DNA of 38,251 nt, taken from contig CANKAJ010000038.1 of NCBI GenBank assembly GCA_947479645.1, positions 1 to 38,251 on the forward strand. Direction: 5' to 3'. Of the stretch, positions 27,014 to 36,121 are shown piece by piece. The notes under the pieces were generated by a model. The model worked only from the letters and a program-made list of their open reading frames with translations, did no database searches and had not been told where the DNA came from. The position numbers were made by a program, and so were the translations under genes. The stretch comes from Betaproteobacteria bacterium (GTDB lineage Bacteria; Pseudomonadota; Gammaproteobacteria; Burkholderiales; SG8-39). How positions within the stretch are numbered: the first letter of the stretch is position 1; the number at the start of each line of letters is the position of its first letter.

Positions 27014-28225
27014 ATGGATATCGTCATTGCCGGCGGCGGACCGGTCGGCGCCGTGCTCGCACACGCACTCGCCCCATTGGCCCGCTCGCCATTGCAACCG
27101 GACGGGCTGACTATCCTGCATGTACGCGATGCTCCACAAAATGGACTCCTTCCCGCCGATCGGCCGATCGCACTGTCGTGGGGCAGCCGCCTGATCATGC
27201 AACGGCTGGGCCTTTGGGAGTCCCTGCCCGCAACCGCCATCACCACGATTCACGTATCGCAGCAAAAAAAGTTCGGGCGCACGCTTATTTCGGCTGCCGA
27301 TCATGCCATCGCGGCACTCGGGTATGTCGTCAGCTACCGCGACCTCGCCGCAATCCCCGATGCAACCGGCATCACGACGCGTAACGGGCGAGTGACCGAC
27401 TGGGAAGTGCATGATGACGCGGTGGCACTGCGCATGGATGACGCCAACGCCACTGCCGGACTGAAAACGCGGCTGCTCGTTGTTGCCGACGGCGGCCGGC
27501 ATGGAAAGAATCAAGGCAGTAGCGCCACCCAGACTGGCCGGGACAGGGTCAAGGATTACGCTCAGAGTGCCATCGTCTGCGAAGTGGAAAGCACGCTTGC
27601 GCATGGCAACCGGGCGTGGGAGCGATTCTCCCCGCAGGGGCCCATTGCATTGCTTCCCTTTCGCGACAAGCATGCGCTGGTATGGACATCCGCCACGGCC
27701 ACAGCGGAACAACTGCTGGCCCTTGACGACAATGCATTCCTGCAAGAACTGCAGGCGACGTTCGGAGAGCGGCTGGGCCGGTTTCGCAATGCCAGTGCGC
27801 GCACCCTGTTTCCACTCAGTCTGCGCTATCACACGCAAGCGGCAGACGCGCGCATCATTGCCGTCGGCAACGCCGCGCAGACATTGCATCCGGTTGCAGG
27901 ACAGGGACTGAATCTGGGCTTGCGTGACGCCTGGGAACTGGCGGAGCTGATTACAGCGAATGCGACAGAACACAACTTGTCGGCGCAAACCACGCAGCGC
28001 CCGGATGCCGGGGCCATCGAACTGACACGACGTTATGCGCAGCGCAGGCAGTTCGATCGCCGCGCGCTGGTTCGCCTGACCGACGGGTTGATCAGCGCCT
28101 TTTCCATTGACCTGCCGCTTTCATCATCAGTGCGTGGCGCTGCGCTCGCGTTCCTGGATACGGTTCCAACAGCGCGCCGCTTCCTGTCACGGCGCATGAT
28201 GTTTGGTGCGCGCGCCCTACCGTAG
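27014..28225 (+). CDS. ubiH: FAD-dependent ubiquinone biosynthesis hydroxylase (UbiH-like)
   Basis: 403 residues from ATG 27014. UbiH-type monooxygenases hydroxylate the aromatic ring of ubiquinone precursors with FAD and NAD(P)H. The dinucleotide fold is at the N-terminus, VIAGGGPVGAVLA (G7, G9, G12), and the second FAD motif reads GNAAQTLHPVAGQGLNLGLRDAWEL, in the form typical of UbiH. PQGPIALLPF is another family block. Regiospecificity (UbiH, UbiF or UbiI) cannot be fixed from sequence alone; the neighbour pepP favours UbiH. An in-frame TTG at 26927 would overlap pepP and add 29 poorly conserved residues, so ATG 27014 is preferred. Confidence 0.88.
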   Translation: MDIVIAGGGPVGAVLAHALAPLARSPLQPDGLTILHVRDAPQNGLLPADRPIALSWGSRLIMQRLGLWESLPATAITTIHVSQQKKFGRTLISAADHAIAALGYVVSYRDLAAIPDATGITTRNGRVTDWEVHDDAVALRMDDANATAGLKTRLLVVADGGRHGKNQGSSATQTGRDRVKDYAQSAIVCEVESTLAHGNRAWERFSPQGPIALLPFRDKHALVWTSATATAEQLLALDDNAFLQELQATFGERLGRFRNASARTLFPLSLRYHTQAADARIIAVGNAAQTLHPVAGQGLNLGLRDAWELAELITANATEHNLSAQTTQRPDAGAIELTRRYAQRRQFDRRALVRLTDGLISAFSIDLPLSSSVRGAALAFLDTVPTARRFLSRRMMFGARALP

Positions 28226-28396
28226 AATGATTCGCATGGAATGACTTGCAGACGCAGACGAATGCCTGAACCGACCGAGGACGGGTGTCATTCTCATTCG
28301 CACCAGCAAATGATTGCGATGCATCGCTAGCACTGCCTGCATTTGGCGTCAATATTCCGTGTCACTTTAATGCGCACAAAATTTAGGCAGCGCCGT

Positions 28397-28425
28397 TTCT
28401 GAGTACGCGCAATTGGGTATAGAAT
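28397..28425 (+). promoter_or_regulatory. Candidate dusB-fis promoter with GC-rich discriminator
   Basis: TTCTGA (28397-28402), a 17-bp spacer, and TAGAAT (28420-28425) form a plausible sigma-70 promoter 43 bp before dusB. The -10 is followed by TGCTCCCCCGC, a GC-rich discriminator of the type found in promoters shut down by ppGpp, such as fis of E. coli. The rest of the 242-bp gap (28226-28467) is AT-richer than the genes and shows no ORF or RNA I can support. Confidence 0.5.
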
Positions 28426-28467
28426 TGCTCCCCCGCTTTTCATCCTGACGAAGAACCCTGCCCGCTC

Positions 28468-29487
28468 ATGCAAATCGGTACGCACGTGCTACGCAATAAC
28501 CTGTTTGTCGCACCGATGGCCGGGGTCACTGACCGCCCCTTTCGCCAATTGTGCAAGCAATTCGGGGCAGGACTCGCGGTATCGGAAATGGTCGCATCCA
28601 ACTCGCTGCTGTACGGCAGCGAAAAAACACGCCGGCGCGCCAATCATGACGGTGAAGTCGATCCGATCTCCGTACAGATCGCCGGCGCCGACCCGCAGAT
28701 GATGGCCGATGCCGCCCGTTACAACGTCGGCGAAGGCGCCCAGATCATCGATATCAACATGGGCTGCCCGGCAAAAAAAGTCTGCAATGCGCAGGCGGGC
28801 TCGGCGCTGCTCCGTGACGAACCGCTGGTCGGACGCATTCTGGAGGCGGTCGTGCGCGCCGTGAATGTGCCGGTCACGCTGAAATTTCGCACCGGCTGGG
28901 ACAAGCAGAACAAGAATGCGCAGACCGTCGCCAGAATTGCTGCTGAATCCGGCATTCAGTTACTGTCGATTCACGGTCGCACACGCGCCTGCGGCTATAC
29001 CGGCCATGCCGAATACGACACCATCCGCGACGTCAAGGCGGTCACGCGACTGCCGGTGATCGCCAACGGCGACATACTCACGCCCGAGGATGCCAGGTAT
29101 GTGCTCGATTACACCGGGGCCGATGGCGTGATGATCGGACGCGCGGCACAGGGACGCCCCTGGATCTTCCGCGAAATTGAACACTTCCTTGCCACGGGCG
29201 ACAAGCTGCCGCCGCCGCTGGTCACGGAAATTCACGCAGTACTGATCGCGCATCTGCATGATCTGCACTCGTTCTACGGCGTCGAGCGCGGCGTCAAGGT
29301 CGCTCGCAAGCACATTTCCTGGTACACCAAGGGGCTGGCCGGGTCGGCGAGTTTCCGCCATCACATGAATACGCTGGCGACATGCAAGGAACAACTCGCG
29401 GCTGTCGATCGCTTTTTTAATGAACTTGCAGGCAGCGACCAGCGGTTGCGCTATGTGGAGGAAATGCAAATGGAACTGGCCGCATGA
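28468..29487 (+). CDS. dusB: tRNA-dihydrouridine synthase B
   Basis: 339 residues. DusB reduces specific uridines in the tRNA D-loop using FMN and NADPH. The FMN barrel begins with NLFVAPMAGVTDRPFR; INMGCPAKKVCNAQAGSALL holds the catalytic Cys100; LKFRTGWDKQNKNA, LSIHGRTRACGYTGHAEYD and ANGDILTPEDA are further family blocks, and the C-terminal helical domain binds tRNA. ATG 28468 begins at the conserved N-terminus. It overlaps fis by ATGA, the classical dusB-fis operon of proteobacteria. Confidence 0.97.
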   Translation: MQIGTHVLRNNLFVAPMAGVTDRPFRQLCKQFGAGLAVSEMVASNSLLYGSEKTRRRANHDGEVDPISVQIAGADPQMMADAARYNVGEGAQIIDINMGCPAKKVCNAQAGSALLRDEPLVGRILEAVVRAVNVPVTLKFRTGWDKQNKNAQTVARIAAESGIQLLSIHGRTRACGYTGHAEYDTIRDVKAVTRLPVIANGDILTPEDARYVLDYTGADGVMIGRAAQGRPWIFREIEHFLATGDKLPPPLVTEIHAVLIAHLHDLHSFYGVERGVKVARKHISWYTKGLAGSASFRHHMNTLATCKEQLAAVDRFFNELAGSDQRLRYVEEMQMELAA

Positions 29488-29729
29488 GCACGCGTCAGAC
29501 AAATGAAATTGCCGATTGCGTCAAGCGTTCCCTGGAAAAGTACTTCAAGGACCTGGACGGCGAAATGCCGCGCTCCATATACGACATGGTGATTCGCAAT
29601 GTGGAGCGTCCGATGATCGAGGTGATCCTTGATCAGGCTGAAGGAAACCAGAGCATCGCCGCCGAAATGCTGGGAATCAACCGCAACACGCTGCGCAAGA
29701 AAATGCAGTCGCTGAATATCAAGCTCTAG
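29484..29729 (+). CDS. fis: Nucleoid-associated DNA-binding protein Fis
   Basis: 81 residues, shorter at the N-terminus than E. coli Fis (98). Fis bends DNA and modulates transcription of stable RNA and many other genes. The dimerisation region contains MPRSIYDMVIRNVERPMIE, and the C-terminal helix-turn-helix is GNQSIAAEMLGINRNTLRKK with the usual end LNIKL. The beta-hairpin arm that contacts Hin-type recombinases in E. coli is shortened, as is typical in beta proteobacteria. It is translationally coupled to dusB by ATGA. A 119-bp gap follows before purH. Confidence 0.96.
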   Translation: MSTRQTNEIADCVKRSLEKYFKDLDGEMPRSIYDMVIRNVERPMIEVILDQAEGNQSIAAEMLGINRNTLRKKMQSLNIKL

Positions 29730-29848
29730 GCATCGTCAGGAGTAGAAGCGATTTGAGCCGGGCATGAACGCGCAGTCACGTTTTCCCCGCACATCCAGCT
29801 CCTCTCAGATTACCCATCACCCTTTTCACTTTTTACCTGAGCCTATCC

Positions 29849-31432
29849 ATGAATCCCATCCGCCAGGCGCTGATCAGCGTCTCTGACAAAGCCGGTCTGG
29901 TTGAATTTGCCAAGGACCTGGCCGCACTCAATATCAAGATTCTGTCCACTGGCGGCACGGCAAAACTGCTGGCCGACAACGGCATTGCCGCCACTGAAGT
30001 GGCTGACCACACCGGCTTCCCGGAAATGCTGGACGGACGCGTCAAGACGCTGCACCCGACGATTCACGGCGGACTGCTGGCGCGCCGCGATCTGCCCGAA
30101 CACATGGCCGCCATTAAAGCGCACGCCATCAGCACCATCGACCTGCTGGTGGTGAACCTCTATCCCTTTGAGGCCACCGTGGCCAAAGCCGGTTGCACGC
30201 TGGAAGAGGCCATCGAAAACATCGATATCGGCGGCCCGGCCATGGTGCGTTCCGCCGCCAAGAACTGGAAGGGCGTCGCGGTCGTCACTGACGCCGCCCA
30301 ATATGCCGCGGTACTTGCCGAAATTCAGCGCGACGGATCGGTCAGTGAAGCCACTCGCTTCTCGCTGGCAGTTGCCGCCTTCAATCGCATTTCGAATTAC
30401 GACGCGGCAATCAGCGATTACCTGTCTGCGTTGCAACCCGATGGGTCGCGCAGCGAGTTTCCCGGACAGGCCAATGGCCGCTACGTCAAGTTGCAGGACC
30501 TGCGCTATGGCGAAAACCCGCACCAGAGTGCCGCCTTCTATCGCGACCTTTATCCGGTTGCCGGTACCCTCGCCATGGCCAAGCAGATCCAGGGCAAGGA
30601 ACTCTCCTACAACAATATTGCCGATGCCGATGCCGCCTGGGAGTGCGTGAAATCCTTTGACGACATGCCCGATCGCACCGCCTGTGTCATTGTCAAACAT
30701 GCCAATCCCTGCGGCGTGGCGCTCGGCGCGAATCCTGGAGAGGCCTATGCCAAGGCCTTGCAGACCGATCCCACGTCGGCCTTCGGCGGCATCATTGCGT
30801 TCAACCGGCCGCTGGACGGTGCCACCGCAGAAGCGGTGGCCAAGCAATTCGTCGAAGTCGTGATGGCGCCCAGCATATTGCCGGAAGCGCAAAAGGTGTT
30901 TGCAACCAAAGTCAATGTTCGCGTGCTGGAAATCCCCCCGGGCCCTGATGGTCGTAATGGACGCAACAGCCACGACCTGAAGCGGGTCGGCTCAGGCCTG
31001 CTGATTCAGACGGCGGACAACCACGTGATGACCCAGGCCGATCTCAAGGTCGTGACGAAGAAACAGCCGACCGCAGCGCAATTGGCCGACCTGCTGTTCG
31101 CCTGGCGCGTCGGCAAGTACGTCAAGTCCAATGCCATCGTGTTCTGTGCCAACAGCCAGACGGTGGGCGTCGGTGCCGGACAGATGAGCCGCATCGACAG
31201 TGCGCGCATCGCATCGATCAAGGCCCAGAACGCCGGTCTGACGCTGAAGGATTCCGTTGTTGCCTCGGATGCCTTTTTCCCGTTTCGCGACGGACTGGAC
31301 GTGGTCATTGATGCGGGCGCCGCAGCGGTGATCCAACCGGGCGGCAGCATGCGTGACAACGAAGTCGTCGCAGCCGCAGACGAACGTGGCATCGCCATGG
31401 TATTTACCGGCGTTCGCCACTTCCGGCACTGA
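29849..31432 (+). CDS. purH: Bifunctional AICAR transformylase / IMP cyclohydrolase
   Basis: 527 residues. PurH carries out the last two steps of IMP synthesis: formylation of AICAR with 10-formyl-THF and ring closure. The N-terminal MGS-like cyclohydrolase domain (about 1-150) starts [17 protein letters not shown] with STGGTAK and GRVKTLHP; the transformylase domain has [14 protein letters not shown] and the catalytic Lys-His pair K283-H284 in IVKHANPCG. It ends in [10 protein letters not shown], as expected for the full-length protein. ATG 29849 has no strong ribosome site. It follows fis and precedes purD, giving a purHD pair. Confidence 0.97.
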   Translation: MNPIRQALISVSDKAGLVEFAKDLAALNIKILSTGGTAKLLADNGIAATEVADHTGFPEMLDGRVKTLHPTIHGGLLARRDLPEHMAAIKAHAISTIDLLVVNLYPFEATVAKAGCTLEEAIENIDIGGPAMVRSAAKNWKGVAVVTDAAQYAAVLAEIQRDGSVSEATRFSLAVAAFNRISNYDAAISDYLSALQPDGSRSEFPGQANGRYVKLQDLRYGENPHQSAAFYRDLYPVAGTLAMAKQIQGKELSYNNIADADAAWECVKSFDDMPDRTACVIVKHANPCGVALGANPGEAYAKALQTDPTSAFGGIIAFNRPLDGATAEAVAKQFVEVVMAPSILPEAQKVFATKVNVRVLEIPPGPDGRNGRNSHDLKRVGSGLLIQTADNHVMTQADLKVVTKKQPTAAQLADLLFAWRVGKYVKSNAIVFCANSQTVGVGAGQMSRIDSARIASIKAQNAGLTLKDSVVASDAFFPFRDGLDVVIDAGAAAVIQPGGSMRDNEVVAAADERGIAMVFTGVRHFRH

Positions 31433-31439
31433 TGATCAA

Positions 31440-32714
31440 ATGAAACTCCTCGTCATCGGCAGTGGCGGCCGCGAACACGCAATCGCCTGGCGGCTGACCG
31501 CCAACCCCAGGGTCCAGAAGGTCTATGTAGCGCCCGGCAATGCCGGCACCGCGCTGGAACCCGGCCTCGAGAATATCGCCATCACCGACATACAGGCGCT
31601 GATCGATTTTGCCCAGAAGGAAAATATTCACCTGACCGTGGTTGGTCCGGAAGCCCCCCTGGCCGAGGGCATTGTTGATGCGTTTCGCGCCTACGGCCTG
31701 CGCATCTTCGGGCCCACCCGCACCTGTGCGCAGCTGGAGAGTTCCAAGGAATATGCCAAGGAATTCATGCTGCGCCATCAGATCCCGACCGCGGCATTCG
31801 GCAGTTTTACCGATGCCGCAGCAGCACATGCCTACATTGACCGGCAAGGCGCGCCCATTGTGGTGAAGGCCGATGGGCTGGCCGCAGGCAAAGGCGTCGT
31901 CGTGGCGATGACCGCGGCAGAAGCGCATGCTGCAGTCGACCGCTTTCTGCTCGAACATGCCATGGGTGACGCCGGCAACCGCGTCGTGATCGAGGAATTT
32001 CTCGATGGCGAGGAAGCCAGTTTCATCGTCATGGCCGATGGCAGGAATGTGCAGGCACTGGCGACCAGTCAGGACCACAAGCGCCTGGGTGATGGAGACA
32101 CCGGCCCGAACACCGGCGGCATGGGCGCTTACTCCCCGGCACCGGTGGTGACGCCGGTCATGCATGCGCGGATCATGCGTGAAGTCATACAACCGGTCAT
32201 TACCGGCATGGCTGCAGAAGGCCATTTGTATACCGGCTTTCTTTATGCCGGCCTGATGATAGACAAAGCCGGCAATCCGAAGGTTCTGGAGTTCAATTGC
32301 CGCCTTGGCGATCCGGAGACCCAGCCCATCATGATGCGATTGAAGAGCGACTTGCTGGAACTCATCGAACTGGCAGTGGAAGGCCGGCTCGATACGGCCG
32401 AAGCCGACTGGGATCGTCGCGCCGCGCTGGGTGTCGTGCTGGCCGCGCCCGGTTACCCGGATGCCCCGCGCAAAGGCGCTGTCATTTCCGGCATCCCGCC
32501 CGCCGCAGAAGACTGCATGGTCTTTCATGCCGGCACCGCGCTGTCGGACAAGACCGTCACCGCCACCGGCGGTCGCGTGCTGTGCGTCACCGCGCTGGGG
32601 GATTCCATCAAGATGGCGCAGCGTCGCGCCTACCAGGCGGTCGATGCGATTCATTTTGAAGGTGCGCAGTTCCGGCGCGACATCGGACACCGCGCCATCA
32701 CCAAGAAAACCTGA
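31440..32714 (+). CDS. purD: Phosphoribosylamine-glycine ligase
   Basis: 424 residues. PurD ligates glycine to phosphoribosylamine with ATP to form GAR, step 2 of purine synthesis. [16 protein letters not shown] at the N-terminus, [19 protein letters not shown], the ATP-grasp motifs [29 protein letters not shown] and [16 protein letters not shown], and [13 protein letters not shown] are all in place. ATG 31440 is 7 bp after the purH stop; an in-frame ATG at 31353 lies inside purH and is not conserved. The purH-purD pair is probably one transcript. Confidence 0.97.
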   Translation: MKLLVIGSGGREHAIAWRLTANPRVQKVYVAPGNAGTALEPGLENIAITDIQALIDFAQKENIHLTVVGPEAPLAEGIVDAFRAYGLRIFGPTRTCAQLESSKEYAKEFMLRHQIPTAAFGSFTDAAAAHAYIDRQGAPIVVKADGLAAGKGVVVAMTAAEAHAAVDRFLLEHAMGDAGNRVVIEEFLDGEEASFIVMADGRNVQALATSQDHKRLGDGDTGPNTGGMGAYSPAPVVTPVMHARIMREVIQPVITGMAAEGHLYTGFLYAGLMIDKAGNPKVLEFNCRLGDPETQPIMMRLKSDLLELIELAVEGRLDTAEADWDRRAALGVVLAAPGYPDAPRKGAVISGIPPAAEDCMVFHAGTALSDKTVTATGGRVLCVTALGDSIKMAQRRAYQAVDAIHFEGAQFRRDIGHRAITKKT

Positions 32715-32729
32715 GCAGTCCTGCCGGGG

Positions 32730-32750
32730 TCTGACATCTGACATCTGACA
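32730..32750 (+). repeat. Three tandem TCTGACA heptamers at the hemF start
   Basis: TCTGACA occurs three times head to tail; the last A is the first base of the hemF ATG. No Shine-Dalgarno sequence lies between the repeat and the start; the only purine-rich stretch is CCGGGG at 32724-32729. Confidence 0.8.
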
Positions 32751-33673
32751 TGAGCGCAGCCCAAGTCAACATCGCCGCGGTCCGCAACTACCTCACCACC
32801 CTGCAGGATCGCATCGTCGCGGAACTGGAACGCCTGGACGGCAAGGCATTCCGGCGCGAACAATGGCAGAAGGGTCCACAGGACCCCCTTGGCGGCAGCG
32901 GTGACAGCCGCATCCTCGAAGAAGGCAATCTGCTGGAGCGTGGCGGCGTTTCCTTCTCGCATGTGCACGGTGCCAAACTGCCGCCGTCGGCCACCGCCGC
33001 GCGGCCGGAACTGGCCGGACGCGGCTTCGAAGCCATGGGCGTGTCGCTGGTGCTGCATCCGCGCAATCCCTATGTGCCCACCGTGCACATGAATGTGCGC
33101 TGCTTTATTGCGACGGCCGAAGGCCGGGATCCGGTGTGGTGGTTCGGCGGCGGCATGGACCTGACCCCCTATTACGGCTTCGACGAAGATTGCCGGCATT
33201 TCCACCATTGCTGCAAGACCGCGCTGCAATCATTCGGAGCCGACCGGCATGCGCGCTACAAAAAGTGGTGCGATGAATATTTCTACCTCAAGCACCGCAA
33301 GGAACCGCGCGGCATCGGCGGCATTTTCTTCGACGATCTGTCCGAGCCGGATTTCGACACCTGCTTCGGGCTGCTGCAAAGCGTGGGCAATCAGTTTCTT
33401 CCGGCGTATGCTCCCATTGTGGAGCGCCGCCGTGACATTGCCTATGGCGAGCGCGAGCGCGATTTCCAGGCCTACCGGCGCGGGCGTTATGTGGAATTCA
33501 ATCTGGTGTTCGACCGCGGCACGCTATTCGGACTGCAGTCAGGCGGACGCACCGAAGCCATCCTGATGTCCATGCCACCTATTGTGAAATGGCGTTATGA
33601 CTGGCACCCTGAGCCCGGCAGCGCCGAAGCGGTGTTGTATGAGCAGTATCTGCAGGCGCGCGACTGGGTCTGA
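32750..33673 (+). CDS. hemF: Oxygen-dependent coproporphyrinogen-III oxidase
   Basis: 307 residues. HemF decarboxylates coproporphyrinogen III to protoporphyrinogen IX with O2 in the cytoplasm. Typical blocks: [34 protein letters not shown] with the metal-site His, [53 protein letters not shown] and [13 protein letters not shown]. Length is as in E. coli. It is 35 bp after purD; a triple TCTGACA repeat occupies the space immediately before ATG. It is convergent with hemY, and a hairpin repeat lies between them. An oxygen-dependent enzyme fits an aerobic lifestyle. Confidence 0.97.
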   Translation: MSAAQVNIAAVRNYLTTLQDRIVAELERLDGKAFRREQWQKGPQDPLGGSGDSRILEEGNLLERGGVSFSHVHGAKLPPSATAARPELAGRGFEAMGVSLVLHPRNPYVPTVHMNVRCFIATAEGRDPVWWFGGGMDLTPYYGFDEDCRHFHHCCKTALQSFGADRHARYKKWCDEYFYLKHRKEPRGIGGIFFDDLSEPDFDTCFGLLQSVGNQFLPAYAPIVERRRDIAYGERERDFQAYRRGRYVEFNLVFDRGTLFGLQSGGRTEAILMSMPPIVKWRYDWHPEPGSAEAVLYEQYLQARDWV

Positions 33674-33704
33674 CGCCATAGTGGGTCGTTGCAATTCGCA
33701 GTAA

Positions 33705-33796
33705 TGTCATTCAGAGGAGCGCAGCGACGAAGAATCTGCTTTTGCATTTGTTGATTCCAAAACAACAGCAGATCCTTCGCTACGCTCAGGATGACA
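33705..33796. repeat. Imperfect-palindrome dispersed repeat, copy 1 (between hemF and hemY)
   Basis: Left arm 33705-33740 begins TGTCATTCAGAGG and ends CGAAGAATCTGCT; right arm 33767-33796 reads AGCAGATCCTTCGC ... CTCAGGATGACA, its imperfect reverse complement, with a 26-base loop. The arms carry the TGTCATTCTGAG...GAAGAATCT signature of a non-coding repeat seen in many bacterial genomes. A second copy with the same orientation lies at 38001-38110. It sits between two convergent genes, so the transcript would form a long hairpin and may serve as a terminator for both. It accounts for most of the 159-bp gap. Confidence 0.8.
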
Positions 33797-33832
33797 AGCG
33801 TTGAGTGTATCAAGGGGAAAATCAAAAAGCGT

Positions 33833-35038
33833 CTAGGCCATCCCCGTCGGCAGGCCCACGTCGGCAGCCGCCCGGTAATGCCGATTGGCATCCGGCACAC
33901 GACCGATGCGATCGAACAATTGCGCCAGCACCACGTGGGCAGCGCGCGTGGGCTGCATGGAGAGGCTCGCCTCCAGATAACTTTGCGCCTTGCCCCACAG
34001 TTCCCGCTGCACACAGAGCCGACCCAGCGTCAGCAACAACGGCCAGTCGCGCGGCCGTTCATTGAGCCAGCGTTCAGCCCGCTCGATCCGCGTCAGCGAG
34101 TCTTCATCAATGCATTCGCCATAGATCAGCACCAGCTCGGCTGCCCAGGTGACGCCCAGTGCCTCTTCGACAATGCGATGGGCCCGACGGCAATCACCCA
34201 GTTGCATGAATGCACGCGCCGCCACCGCGGCCAGCTTGGGCTGGCGGGACTCCTGATCGGGAATCTGACGCCAGTAGGCAGACAATGACTGGGGGTCATG
34301 GGCCTTGCGCTCAAGCAACGCAATGCGCGCGCCGGTGACGATCCCATCGAGCACCGACACCGGCAATCCGGAGCGTTTTTCCAGCAGGCGCGCAATGCGG
34401 ATGACTTCCTCCCAGTTGGCCAGCGCCTGCTCGGCACGCAACAGCAGCAGCAGCGTGGCAATGTGCGTGGGGCCGGTGGCGTGCAGTCCGTGCAGGACGG
34501 TGCGCGCCTCGTCAAACTTGCGCTCATCAATCAGCAGTTCTCCACGTGTGGCCAGCGTGGCCTGCCGCCATTTCGCATCGCTTTCCTTCGCCTGGCTGGC
34601 GGTCTCGGCGCGGCTCAACCACAGGTCGCGTCGGTCAATGTCGCGCACACGCTGCGCGGCACGTGCCGCCACCAGGCTGACCGCCACCGGCGAGGCGCCC
34701 AGGTCCCAGGCCTTGGCCGCCATTTTTTCGGCGCGCGAGAAGCGCCCTTCAAACCAGGCTTGCAGCGTGGCGAGCAGCGCCGCCTCCGCGTTGTCACTGC
34801 GGCGGCGCTCGCGGAACGCCCGCACATGCCCGGGCAATCGCAGCGTATGCAACACCAGGCGTGTCGAAAAATAAGCCACGACAAAACCAACCACGAGCAG
34901 CACGACGAGCAAGGCCAGCGACACCTCGATGCGATACGGCGGGAGCACCAGCAAGGCATACCCGTCCGCGGCGCGCAGCGCCAATGACAGGCCCACCGCC
35001 AGCGCAAATGCACCCAGTATCCAGAACAGGACCTTCAT
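33833..35038 (-). CDS. hemY: HemY-family TPR membrane protein
   Basis: 401 residues. HemY of proteobacteria is an inner-membrane protein of the hem operon with a role in porphyrin metabolism that is still poorly defined; it is unrelated to the Bacillus oxidase of that name. Two membrane helices are at about 2-22 and 40-58, followed by LRLPGHVRAFRERRR, the HemY_N signature, and then TPR-like helices to the C-terminus with RFSRAEKMAAKAWDLG and ERAERWLNERPRDWPLLLTLG. ATG 35038 lies 12 bp after hemX, so it is the last gene of hemC-hemD-hemX-hemY. Confidence 0.93.
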   Translation of the reverse strand: MKVLFWILGAFALAVGLSLALRAADGYALLVLPPYRIEVSLALLVVLLVVGFVVAYFSTRLVLHTLRLPGHVRAFRERRRSDNAEAALLATLQAWFEGRFSRAEKMAAKAWDLGASPVAVSLVAARAAQRVRDIDRRDLWLSRAETASQAKESDAKWRQATLATRGELLIDERKFDEARTVLHGLHATGPTHIATLLLLLRAEQALANWEEVIRIARLLEKRSGLPVSVLDGIVTGARIALLERKAHDPQSLSAYWRQIPDQESRQPKLAAVAARAFMQLGDCRRAHRIVEEALGVTWAAELVLIYGECIDEDSLTRIERAERWLNERPRDWPLLLTLGRLCVQRELWGKAQSYLEASLSMQPTRAAHVVLAQLFDRIGRVPDANRHYRAAADVGLPTGMA

Positions 35039-35050
35039 GCCCTCTGCCTG

Positions 35051-36121
35051 TCAGCGTGCCCGGTCGCGGGCAACTTTGTAATTACGCACCGCGTTGAGAC
35101 TGTCGGCGATCGTCGGCAACTCAATCTGAATGGCGGCCGCATTCAGCTGCTTCAACGATGCCTCCGCCGCCTGGGTCGCCTTGGAGCGCGCATCAAACCA
35201 GCGCGACAACCAGGCACTGGCGGTCTTGATATCTTCGCGAAAGGTGGCTTCATCACGCGACAACAATGCCAGGCGCGCATTGAGCATGCGCAGCTTGAAA
35301 TTCTCCCGCAGGAAGAACGCCTGGCTGGGCGCCACCAGCCCAGGCTCGGTACTGTCCATCACCTGAATGCGTACCAGCGATTTCAATTCATTCCAGATTT
35401 CAGCGCCAAGCCGCAGCCACAGGCTGTCCGACACATCGGGTACGCTCGACTTCTGCACCGATGCCGCAATGCGCTCTTCACCCGCCAGCGGCAAGGTGTC
35501 AATGCCGGCGATGATCTGGTCGATGCGCAGCGCCAACCCGGCCACATCGAGATTGGGGGTGGCCTTCAGACGCTCGATGTCGCGCGTCAGCACTTTGCGC
35601 AGCGGAATGAACTGCGGACGGTCGGTGCGCGCCAGCCGCGCTTCAGCCGTCTGCATGCCAACCAGCGCCGCCTGCACGTTACCGGCCAGTTGCAACTGCT
35701 GCGACGCGATGGTCAGGATCTGGTCGATTTCGGCCAACGCCCATTCGTCGCGGTTGCGCGACAGTTCCTGATACAGCGCTTCGAGCGCAACCTGCTGATT
35801 CTGTGACTCGGCCAGCTTGGCATCGAGCTGTGCCAGCTTCGCCTGCGCCTCGCGCACCGCCTCCTGGGCCTGCCGCGCCACCAGGCGCGCGTCGCGGCTG
35901 TCGGCATCGCTATCACGCAGCCGGCTGGCGAGTTCTTCACGCAATCCGGACATGCGCGAATAGCTGTCATACCACTGCCAACCCAGCAAGAGCACCAATA
36001 CGACCAGCGCGATTGCCCACGGCCGCTGCGCCAGTCCCCGCCAATTGCGACGCAAGGCGGCCTGACCGGTAACAGCGGCGGTCGGCTCGGATGCGGGCGA
36101 CGGTGAAGGCAATTCACTCAT
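35051..36121 (-). CDS. hemX: HemX-family membrane protein
   Basis: 356 residues from ATG 36121; GTG 36124 directly before it is also possible. HemX is often annotated as a putative uroporphyrinogen-III C-methyltransferase, but it has no SAM-binding motif and the function is not settled. A Pro/Ala-rich cytoplasmic N-terminus leads to one membrane helix (about 35-50), then a coiled-coil rich in Ala/Gln/Glu (about 55-110, e.g. AREAQAKLAQLDAKLAE-like heptads), then a helical domain with EIDQILTIASQQLQLAGN, typical of the family. The start overlaps the hemD stop, implying coupled translation. In some Burkholderiales hemD and hemX are fused; here they are separate. Confidence 0.93.
   Translation of the reverse strand: MSELPSPSPASEPTAAVTGQAALRRNWRGLAQRPWAIALVVLVLLLGWQWYDSYSRMSGLREELASRLRDSDADSRDARLVARQAQEAVREAQAKLAQLDAKLAESQNQQVALEALYQELSRNRDEWALAEIDQILTIASQQLQLAGNVQAALVGMQTAEARLARTDRPQFIPLRKVLTRDIERLKATPNLDVAGLALRIDQIIAGIDTLPLAGEERIAASVQKSSVPDVSDSLWLRLGAEIWNELKSLVRIQVMDSTEPGLVAPSQAFFLRENFKLRMLNARLALLSRDEATFREDIKTASAWLSRWFDARSKATQAAEASLKQLNAAAIQIELPTIADSLNAVRNYKVARDRAR

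Noticed and set aside
28238..28293. GAATGAC...GTCATTC inverted pair after ubiH as another repeat copy
   Set aside because: Only 7 bp pair, with a loop of about 42 bases and no GAAGAATCT core. No T-run follows, so it is not a convincing terminator either.
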